Assembly: GCA_051880035.1 (NCBI GenBank)
Contig: JBJENE010000012.1
Location: 1-19,742 of the forward strand
Source: Eshraghiella sp051880035
GTDB taxonomy: Bacteria; Bacillota; Clostridia; Lachnospirales; Lachnospiraceae
Direction: 5' to 3'
Length of the DNA stretch: 19,742 nt
In this document: one piece after another, positions 1-6,800 of the stretch
How positions within the stretch are numbered: position 1 is the first letter of the stretch
Layout of the letters: the number at the start of each line of letters is the position of its first letter
The notes under the pieces: model-generated
Told to the model about the DNA's origin: nothing
Databases searched by the model: none
What the model saw: only the letters and a program-made list of their open reading frames with translations
Program-made: the position numbers and the translations under genes

Positions 1-14
1 GAATTCGGAAAGAG

Positions 15-45
15 TAAATTCCACCCTGCGGTGGAATTTAGTTTT
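15..45 (+). terminator. Rho-independent terminator of an upstream gene
   Basis: A perfect 11-bp stem (15-25 with 30-40) closes a 4-nt CTGC loop and is followed by GTTTT. The U-tract is on the plus strand only, so it most likely ends a plus-strand gene lying left of the window. Confidence 0.7.
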
Positions 46-82
46 GCAAATGAAAATTAAATTAATTTCATCATTTTTCTTA

Positions 83-111
83 TTGACAGATTTTTCTCCA
101 TATATTATATT
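83..111 (+). promoter_or_regulatory. Sigma-A type promoter for the candidate small RNA
   Basis: TTGACA at 83-88 and TATATT at 106-111 are separated by exactly 17 nt. The -35 is a full consensus match. The predicted start, about 6 nt after the -10, falls on the first bases of the stem of the structured RNA at 117. Confidence 0.7.
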
Positions 112-116
112 TATAT

Positions 117-192
117 AAAGACATCATCAGACAAAGCTACCGGCATGTATCGCCGGATAGATATGAGTTTGTTGATGTCTTTGTGATTTTTT
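117..192 (+). ncRNA. Candidate structured small RNA with intrinsic terminator
   Basis: AAAGACATCA (117-126) pairs perfectly with TGATGTCTTT (173-182). Inside it ACAAA (131-135) pairs with TTTGT (168-172), leaving a 4-nt TCAG bulge on the 5' side. A third helix, CTACCGGC (137-144) with GCCGG-A-TAG (152-160, one bulged A), carries a 7-nt loop. Six T residues follow at 187-192. With the consensus promoter immediately upstream this reads as a complete transcription unit of about 75 nt. It does not match a riboswitch or small RNA family that I recognise. It ends nearly 290 nt before the DUF1846 gene, which has its own promoter, so a stand-alone RNA is more likely than a leader. Existence and function are inferred from sequence alone. 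Confidence 0.5.
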
Positions 193-267
193 ATATGATA
201 TGTTGTCAGGATTATTTAAATTCTAATGCACTATGTTATTCTGTATTTCGCATAATTGCTATAATAT

Positions 268-297
268 CACTTAACTGCAAAAGCAAATTTTTAAGTG
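268..297. repeat. Inverted repeat in the gap before the DUF1846 gene
   Basis: CACTTAA (268-274) and TTAAGTG (291-297) form a 7-bp inverted repeat. A TATAAT at 260-265 lies just left of it but has no convincing -35 box. I see no coding sequence in 193-480. Apart from this repeat and the promoter at 402-430 the region appears featureless. Confidence 0.3.
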
Positions 298-401
298 CAG
301 ACATTCCCGGATTATGTTTTCCCTTCTTTATCTGACTGACTTATATTTCCAAAATATATTCTTTTTACCATATCCACAATTCCTAAAAAGTAAAAAAATA
401 A

Positions 402-430
402 TTGAGAAACTCATGCTGTCGTGATATTCT
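402..430 (+). promoter_or_regulatory. Promoter of the DUF1846 gene with a flanking inverted repeat
   Basis: TTGAGA (402-407) and TATTCT (425-430) are spaced by 17 nt. An inverted repeat AACTCAT (408-414) / ATGAGTT (438-444) brackets the spacer, the -10 and the likely start site. It may be an operator, though this is speculative. Confidence 0.5.
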
Positions 431-480
431 ATAAGATATGAGTTAAAATAAGATTATAGATAAAAGGATAGGATGAACAT

Positions 481-1941
481 ATGAGAACAGGTTTCGATAA
501 CGAAAAATATCTTAAGATGCAATCCATGCATATAATGGAAAGGATAAGCCATTTTGACAATAAATTGTATCTTGAATTCGGAGGAAAGCTTTTCGATGAC
601 TTCCATGCTTCCAGAGTTCTGCCCGGATTTGCAGCGGACAGTAAGCTTCAGATGCTGATGCAGCTTGCAGACAAAGCTGAAATTGTTATGGTAGTCAGTG
701 CCGATGATATAGAAAAAAATAAAATCCGTGAAGATTTAGGTATCACTTATGATAACGATGTGATTCGTCTTGTAGATGAGTTCCGTAACCGTGGTCTCTA
801 TGTGGGAAGTGTGGTTCTTACGAAATATTCCGAACAGCGAAGCGCCCAGATGTTCCAGAAGCGCCTTGAATCCCTTGGACTCAAAGTATACCATCATTAT
901 GTGATTCCGGGATATCCTACCAATATACCGGTTATCGTCAGTGATGAAGGATACGGTAAAAATGACTATATTGAAACCTCAAGACCTTTGGTTGTGATTA
1001 CGGCTCCGGGACCCGGAAGCGGTAAAATGAGCACATGTCTGTCCCAGCTTTATCACGAACACAAAAGAGGTATCAGGGCAGGTTATGCCAAATATGAAAC
1101 CTTCCCAATCTGGAATCTTCCTCTGGATCATCCTGTTAATCTGGCATATGAGGCAGCTACCGCAGATTTAAATGATATTAATATGATTGACCCATTCCAT
1201 CTTAAAGCATATGGGGAGACCACAGTCAACTATAACCGTGATGTTGAAATTTTCCCTGTACTTAATGCAATTTTTATGAAAATTTACGGCAAAAGTCCTT
1301 ACGCATCCCCTACGGACATGGGCGTTAATATGGCCGGTAACTGTATTGTGGATGATGAAGTATGCCGCGAAGCATCAAGGCAGGAAATTATCAGAAGATA
1401 TTATCAGGCTGTTGCCGGAGTTGCGGAAGGCAAAAGAGAACAGGCTGAGGTGAACAAGATTGAGCTCCTCATGAGTCAGGAAAACCTTTCCGTAAATGAC
1501 CGTCATACCGTTCTGCCGGCAATCGAAAAGGCTGATGCCACAGGTGCCCCTGCAGTTGCCATAGAGCTCACGGACGGCACAATTATTACCGGTAAGACAG
1601 GAGAACTTTTGGGTGCCAGCTCTGCCGCACTTTTGAATGCCCTTAAGGTACTGGGAGGAATTCCTCATGACACAATGATTCTTTCCCCTGATGCAATTGC
1701 TCCTATACAGAAACTTAAAACCCGTTACCTTGGCAGCAAGAATCCACGCCTTCACACGGATGAAGTACTGATTGCTCTTTCAGCCACTGCTGCCGGCAAC
1801 GAAATTGCAGCAAAGGCCTTGTCACAGCTTTCCAAACTCAAAGGCTGTCAGGTACATTCTACGGTAATTCTTTCTTCTGTTGACCGTAAGACATTCAAGA
1901 AACTTGAATGTGATGTAACATATGAACCTAAAACAATATGA
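481..1941 (+). CDS. DUF1846 (UPF0371) family protein
   Basis: The 486-aa product has the length and overall sequence character of the DUF1846/UPF0371 family, a conserved cytosolic bacterial family without an established biochemical role. A glycine-rich stretch GPGSGKMSTCLSQL near residues 176-189 resembles a nucleotide-binding P-loop and is the most distinctive motif. The segment around residues 280-292 (SPTDMGVNMAGN) is also typical of the family. No signal peptide or membrane segment is visible. The ATG at 481 follows an AGGATAGGATG Shine-Dalgarno region with normal spacing. The gene is monocistronic, with its own promoter at 402-430 and a strong terminator at 1943, and converges on spoVAC. 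Family assignment is confident; nucleotide binding is only suggested by the motif. Confidence 0.85.
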   Translation: MRTGFDNEKYLKMQSMHIMERISHFDNKLYLEFGGKLFDDFHASRVLPGFAADSKLQMLMQLADKAEIVMVVSADDIEKNKIREDLGITYDNDVIRLVDEFRNRGLYVGSVVLTKYSEQRSAQMFQKRLESLGLKVYHHYVIPGYPTNIPVIVSDEGYGKNDYIETSRPLVVITAPGPGSGKMSTCLSQLYHEHKRGIRAGYAKYETFPIWNLPLDHPVNLAYEAATADLNDINMIDPFHLKAYGETTVNYNRDVEIFPVLNAIFMKIYGKSPYASPTDMGVNMAGNCIVDDEVCREASRQEIIRRYYQAVAGVAEGKREQAEVNKIELLMSQENLSVNDRHTVLPAIEKADATGAPAVAIELTDGTIITGKTGELLGASSAALLNALKVLGGIPHDTMILSPDAIAPIQKLKTRYLGSKNPRLHTDEVLIALSATAAGNEIAAKALSQLSKLKGCQVHSTVILSSVDRKTFKKLECDVTYEPKTI

Positions 1942-1942
1942 A

Positions 1943-1971
1943 AAAATGGGAGTGTTAAAAACTCCCATTTT
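1943..1971. terminator. Bidirectional Rho-independent terminator between DUF1846 gene and spoVAC
   Basis: A perfect 11-bp stem AAAATGGGAGT (1943-1953) / ACTCCCATTTT (1961-1971) with a 7-nt loop begins 1 nt after the DUF1846 stop codon. It has T-rich tails on both strands, so it can also end minus-strand transcription from spoVAC, which stops at 2010. Confidence 0.85.
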
Positions 1972-2009
1972 GTATATAAATATTAGGATGTAAAGAAACA
2001 TGACATTTT

Positions 2010-2465
2010 TTATATCCCCATTAATTTTAATATCCAGTATATAAGGCCCAGAAGCCAGCTTGCAAATACGCCGTACAAAATCACCGGTCCGGCTATCGTA
2101 AATATCTTACATCCTACGCCAAATACCTGCCCTTCTTTTTTGAATTCTATGGCAGGTGCACATACCGAATTGGCAAATCCCGTAATAGGAACAAGTGCTC
2201 CGGCTCCACCGAATTTCGTTATCTTCGGATACAATCCGGTGGCAGTAAGTACTACCGAAAGAAAAATTAAAGACAGAGAACACCAGGAGGCTGTAGTAAC
2301 CTTATCAAATTTCAGAACATATGTGCATAAGTCGCTTATTCCCTCACCGATGCAGCATATGATTCCTCCGGTTAAAAAGGCCTTTGCCATCTGTAAAAAC
2401 AGATTATGTTTAGGTGTTACACTGTCTACATATTGATTATATTGCTTTTTATCTTTTTCATTCAT
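2010..2465 (-). CDS. spoVAC: Stage V sporulation protein AC
   Basis: The product (151 aa from the chosen start) matches SpoVAC, an inner forespore membrane protein of the SpoVA channel that moves dipicolinic acid into and out of spores. It has a short charged N-terminus (MNEKDKKQYNQYVDSV), then about four hydrophobic segments including IICCIGEGISDL and the glycine-rich GGAGALVPITGFANS region typical of SpoVAC/AE proteins. The ATG at 2465 was chosen over an upstream in-frame ATG because GGAG sits 7 nt before it and the resulting length fits the ~150-aa family norm. In Bacillus the gene follows spoVAB and is followed by spoVAD. Here it follows spo0A and is the last gene before a terminator, so AD/AE are not adjacent. 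A sigma-G-like promoter precedes it. Confidence 0.88.
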   Translation of the reverse strand: MNEKDKKQYNQYVDSVTPKHNLFLQMAKAFLTGGIICCIGEGISDLCTYVLKFDKVTTASWCSLSLIFLSVVLTATGLYPKITKFGGAGALVPITGFANSVCAPAIEFKKEGQVFGVGCKIFTIAGPVILYGVFASWLLGLIYWILKLMGI

Positions 2466-2494
2466 AACATATCTCCATAAAAATTTTATGGAAT

Positions 2495-2524
2495 TATTAT
2501 GTATTGAAAAAAAATTATTATTCA
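2495..2524 (-). promoter_or_regulatory. Putative sigma-G (forespore) promoter of spoVAC
   Basis: On the minus strand TGAATA (2524-2519) and CATAATA (2501-2495) are separated by 17 nt, matching the sigma-G pattern gHATR-N17/18-CATWHTA. It lies in the spo0A-spoVAC gap, about 30 nt before the spoVAC start. An inverted repeat CCATAAAA-A-TTTTATGG (2475-2491) lies between it and the RBS. Confidence 0.65.
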
Positions 2525-2529
2525 TGAAA

Positions 2530-3324
2530 TTAATTGTTCATGAGCTGATAATTAATCCATTCTGAGCAGATAAGAATGAACTCGGAATTGGTAGGTTTCT
2601 TATTCGTATCCTTGAACAGCCGTCCGATTTCAGTTCCGTATTTATAATCATCCTGTCTGTTCCATGTGGCTTCTATGACATAACGGATATTGCGTTCAAC
2701 ATTCCCGGATGATGTACCATGGATATCGGCAATTTCGGGGTAAATATTCTTGGTTACGGACATAAGCGCATCCGCATCCTTCACTGCTATCATAATGGCA
2801 TCCCTAAGGTATTTATATCCTACCATTTTAACGGGAACACCGAGACTTCTAAGTAGATTTACAACCATACTGTCAATATTATTCTGCGGTCCCAACTCAC
2901 TTCCGATAGGAAATACATTGCTGTTAACGGCCAAATCAGAAGCTCCGAACATGTGCTTAATTCTTTTGATAAGCGCATCTCCGTTAAACGGCTTCATGAA
3001 AAAATATGACGCACCGGTCTGCAGTGCCTGACTTACTATCTCTTCCCGTCCTGCAGCGGATATTACAATGTATTGCGGTCTGGTTCCCTCATAATCATCA
3101 CATCCGGAAATCGCTTCCATTACTCCCATTCCGTCGGTCTTAGGCATTACCAGATCAAGAATTACCAGATCCGGTTTCTTCTCTTTAATTAACTCTATTG
3201 CCATATCTCCGTCCGTGGCTTCGCCTACAACACGAAGCTGTGGATCCTCATTAATCGTATCCACAATCATTGCTCTCATTATATCATTGTCATCTGCAAC
3301 TACGATTCTAATACTGTCTTTCAT
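2530..3324 (-). CDS. spo0A: Sporulation master regulator Spo0A
   Basis: This 264-aa response regulator has an N-terminal receiver with acidic residues D11/D12, the phosphoacceptor D57 (PDLVILDLVMP), S89 and K111 (MKPF). It continues into the Spo0A-specific C-terminal DNA-binding domain: LGVPVKMVGYKYLRDAI at ~161-177, the recognition-helix region VERNIRYVIEATW at ~209-221, and the KPTNSEFI motif at ~243-250. Phosphorylated Spo0A binds 0A boxes and controls entry into sporulation. The ATG at 3324 follows AGGGGG with good spacing. The preceding 69-nt gap contains an extended -10 promoter and a consensus 0A box, pointing to autoregulation. The usual clostridial and bacillar neighbour spoIVB is absent; a hybrid kinase and an HPt gene lie upstream instead. 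The residue before VER is Asn (GNVER), where B. subtilis has Arg (SRVER). Confidence 0.96.
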   Translation of the reverse strand: MKDSIRIVVADDNDIMRAMIVDTINEDPQLRVVGEATDGDMAIELIKEKKPDLVILDLVMPKTDGMGVMEAISGCDDYEGTRPQYIVISAAGREEIVSQALQTGASYFFMKPFNGDALIKRIKHMFGASDLAVNSNVFPIGSELGPQNNIDSMVVNLLRSLGVPVKMVGYKYLRDAIMIAVKDADALMSVTKNIYPEIADIHGTSSGNVERNIRYVIEATWNRQDDYKYGTEIGRLFKDTNKKPTNSEFILICSEWINYQLMNN

Positions 3325-3341
3325 TACAAAGCCCCCTTGAC

Positions 3342-3358
3342 ATGTTATATTATAACAT
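3342..3358 (-). promoter_or_regulatory. spo0A promoter (extended -10) within a palindrome
   Basis: On the minus strand TGTTATAAT forms an extended -10 element (TATAAT at 3354-3349). It lies inside a 17-nt perfect inverted repeat, ATGTTATA-T-TATAACAT (3342-3358). No good -35 is present at 16-18 nt, which suits an activator-dependent or extended -10 promoter. No sigma-H type promoter was recognised here. Confidence 0.5.
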
Positions 3359-3386
3359 CATCACATATCAAAAAGATAGTATTATT

Positions 3387-3393
3387 TGTCGAA
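3387..3393. promoter_or_regulatory. 0A box upstream of spo0A
   Basis: TGTCGAA on the plus strand (TTCGACA read toward spo0A) is the consensus Spo0A binding heptamer. It sits right at the end of the HPt gene, about 33 nt upstream of the spo0A -10, a plausible activator position. The same heptamer occurs by chance inside genes at 4623, 5427 and 13600, so only its position makes this copy significant. Confidence 0.55.
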
Positions 3394-3753
3394 TTATGCT
3401 ATAAAATTTTCTTTAATAATTTCCATAATCCGGTTGTAGTTGTCCGAAACCTTACCTACAAGCTCCCCGGTTCCTTCCATTTCACCCGTACGAAGGATTT
3501 CGCAGGCATCAAAAATGCTTGTAAACATGGTTCTAAATCCCAGATTGGCCACAACCCCTTTAAGCGCATGACAATATTCAAACGCCTCGATATTGTTATT
3601 ATTATCTATTGCCTGAACAAGCTTATTATAGTTCTCATCAGCATAAAAAAGCTTAAGATACTTTATATACCGCTCTTCCTTATTAGAGAAACGCGCAATT
3701 GCTCCATCAACATCCACATCCGCATGTTTTAGTTCCGATTTCCAGTCGCCCAT
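3394..3753 (-). CDS. Free-standing HPt phosphotransfer protein
   Basis: A 119-aa soluble, helical protein that is essentially one HPt domain. The signature EYCHALKGVVANLGF places the phospho-accepting histidine at H62, within the HxLKG motif. An HPt protein relays phosphate between a kinase-attached receiver and a second response regulator. The ATG at 3753 was preferred to upstream starts because GGAGG lies 7 nt before it and the extra N-terminal residues look like translated leader. It lies between the hybrid kinase gene (which ends 107 nt upstream) and spo0A (69 nt downstream), all on the same strand. This arrangement suggests it carries phosphate from the kinase receiver to Spo0A. It could instead serve, or also serve, other receivers elsewhere. 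It has no resemblance to Spo0B, which is kinase-derived. Confidence 0.88.
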   Translation of the reverse strand: MGDWKSELKHADVDVDGAIARFSNKEERYIKYLKLFYADENYNKLVQAIDNNNNIEAFEYCHALKGVVANLGFRTMFTSIFDACEILRTGEMEGTGELVGKVSDNYNRIMEIIKENFIA

Positions 3754-3824
3754 ATGTGTGCCTCCAAAATATTTTTTCATATTGTAAGCATAACAATGCG
3801 TTTTATACATTATTTAATACAATA

Positions 3825-3830
3825 ATTATA
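3825..3830 (-). promoter_or_regulatory. Possible -10 of an HPt gene promoter
   Basis: TATAAT on the minus strand in the kinase-HPt gap, with only a weak TTTCTG at the -35 position. No terminator hairpin is apparent after the kinase gene, so HPt may also be reached by readthrough. Confidence 0.35.
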
Positions 3831-3860
3831 CAATATTTTCTAAAACACAGAAAGATATAT

Positions 3861-6800
3861 CTATTCGCTAATATGCGACAAAGCTTTATGAAGTACGGAA
3901 TACAGAATATCGGCATTAATCGGCTTTGAAATATGCTCATTCATTCCTGCCTTTCTGGAATTGATTACATCTTCGTTAAAAGCATTTGCGGTCATTGCAA
4001 TAATCGGAAGTTTGTCAGCATATTCGGTTCCCAGACCGCGAATCATTCTTGTAGCCTCATATCCGTCCATTACCGGCATTCTCACATCCATAAGAACTGC
4101 ATCATAATGTCCGCCCTCCGCAATCTTATCGTATGCTTCCTTTCCGTTAACTGCAATATCCGTCTCTGCATTAACATCTTCCAGATAATCGCAGGCAATA
4201 TCCGCATTAATCTCATTATCATCCACAACAAGAATTCTTCTGCCCTGAAAATCATATTTCTGCATATTCTGCTCTCCCGGTTCGGAAAAAGTCTCAAAAG
4301 TCTGCATGTATATTTTATGATAATCAGAATTAAATACCGGCTCAATGAGGAATCCGTCCATACCGGCATTGCGGGCTTCTTTGGCAAAATCAGAAACATC
4401 ATAAGAGCCTATTATAAGAACAGGTCTGCTATCTGCATGGGCGGCCCGACTTATTTTTGAAAGAATTGTGTTGTCATTTTTTTCGTAATAAATAATATTA
4501 TATTTATCTTGTATATTGAAAGACTCAGGAACCGGCTCATCAATGTATTTAAACGGAATTACAATCTTAAACTCTGAGCCTTCGCCAACTTTACTTTTCA
4601 CCTCAATATGTCCGCCCATCATTTCGACAAAATTATGGGTTATCGGCATACCAAGTCCCGTTCCTTCAATTCTACTGTTAGTGGAATCCATTTCTCTTTC
4701 AAAAGGCAGGAATATTTTATCAATAAAATCCTCTGCCATTCCTCTTCCGTTATCCCTGACCGTAAAAACATACTGTCCCTCTTCCTCGTTTAAATCCTCA
4801 CTCTGTTCCACGGAAACATAAACACTGCCGTTATCTTCGGTATATTTTATGGCATTGCCGATTACATTAATAAGAATCTGGTTAAGTTTTACCCTGTCAC
4901 CATAAAGGTTTTCATTCCTGACATTAATTGCCTCTGCTTTGAAAGAATGGTTATGTTCCTTAATCTGGCTCTGGAACATAATCATTATTCCATGCATCAG
5001 ATCAGACAGAGAAAAATTCTCTTCATTAAGGGTAATCTTCCCGCTTTCAATGTGGGACATATCAAGTACTTCATTGATAAGGCGAAGAAGATGATTTCCC
5101 GAAACCTTTATTTTTTCAAGACAGGATATTACTTTCTCTTTATCGCCAAGATGGGCAAGTGCAATATTGGTCATTCCCAGCACGGCATTCATAGGAGTTC
5201 TGATATCATGTGACATGTTTGACAAAAATTCGGATTTGGCAAGATTGGCTTTTTCCGCCCTCTCAAGTGCATCACTTAAATCTCGTTTGTACTGAAGCTC
5301 TGATGCTTTTTCATCATGAATGTCTTTAAAAGCAAAAACTATTTCCGTTGCCCTGTCATTATCACATTTAATTGCCTGCACTTCCAATCGTACCCAACGG
5401 TACACATTTCCGAAAACTCTCTGATATTCGACAAAAATACTTTGTCCTTCTTTTTGGAGCATCCCGGATATTTTATCAAGATTGGTAAATTTCCCAACAG
5501 CTTCACGGTCAGCCGGATACACCCATTCCTTAACATACCTTTCCATAATTTTATCATAAGTGGATTCCTCATTAAAAATTTCAATCATATCCTTGCCGCG
5601 TCTTGCAGGAACAATCTGCTGTGTTTCCACATTGCAGTAATACATTCCGAAATAATTTTCACCAAGAGCGTATAACATGTTTTTAACCATGTCGTACTCC
5701 CTGTTAAGGAGTGACATTCTGGCACGATTGGCAGCCCGTTCATCAATATTACGCACAAGAAGAAGTATTCTGTTACCTTCCGGTACGGAAATAACGGTAG
5801 CAAAAGCACTGAGGAAATGAAACATTCCTTTATTGTCTTCTGCCCTGTACTCTTTTTCAATAAAGCCCGTCATTTCAGGATTAAGTTCATCAAAAATAGA
5901 AGCAAAAATATGGTAATCTTCCTCGTAAATCATCTTTTTCATGATTGCCATAAAATCTTTCAGAAGTCCCGGGCCCATAGGAAGTCCGTTGTCAATGCTG
6001 TACATACAGTCATATGTTCCCGCTTCACTGTCAATGATTATCGAAAGAATATACATTTTTGAAATAGCGGTACGATTTACTATTACTTCGGTCTTGTGAT
6101 GTATCTGCTCATTACATTCCTTAATGGCATATATAAGATACGGATGCTCCGGAGAATAATCCTGCTCCGGAGAGATTGTGAGTTTTACCCAACGGTCTGA
6201 TTTCTCTTTATAATATGCACTAATCGGACCTTTTCCGGCATCCATATGGGCCTTAACCATATTGTGGTCCATCTTTTCACTTGTGTTCTCAACGAACTCT
6301 ATATCTATACCGTTTTGGTAATAATTTTTTTCCATATCAAAAAAATTATCAAAACCGTCAACAAAATCTTTTGTGTCAAAATTCATGAGAATGATTTCAA
6401 ACCAGCCGGTAATTATATTAACCCTGTATATTACCTGATAAGCCTCGGACAAAGAAGTAATTATTTCATTTGTTCTTTTGGTTTTCTGCTCCAGAATCAT
6501 ATTCTTATCATATTTGATAATTCCAAGGAGTATATTCCGCCCATTACCGTATGGGTTGTCAATATTCATGAATCTGGCGGCCATCCATCTTCCGTCTTTG
6601 GTCTGATATGTAACCTGAAAAAGATCGGTCTCATCCAGTCTTTTAACGATTCTGTCTATTTTACCATTTTCAAGGAGTCGGCTTCTATCCTGTTCACTTA
6701 CATATTCCGTACAGTATGCCAAAAGAATATCTTCATAGTATTTTGTTCTGCGGATAATTTTTTCATTGCCGGGTGCCATTTTCAGTGCCGCCATTTCCCC

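Noticed and set aside
1..6. GAATTC at the first base of the window
   Set aside because: An EcoRI site at the boundary may reflect cloning or simple chance; it carries no biological information here.
117..160. Resemblance of ACAAAGCTACCGG to the GCAAAGC-type core of cyclic-di-GMP-I riboswitches
   Set aside because: The other conserved helix, tetraloop and receptor elements of that riboswitch are absent and the element is too short, so I kept it as an unknown RNA.
1375..1755. 126-codon minus-strand frame opposite the DUF1846 gene
   Set aside because: It lies inside a clearly real gene, lacks any recognisable domain and has no RBS evidence; it is a shadow frame.
4623..5433. Two further TTCGACA heptamers (4623-4629 and 5427-5433), plus TGTCGAA at 13600-13606
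   Set aside because: All lie inside coding sequence away from any promoter, and a 7-mer is expected about this often by chance in 20 kb.
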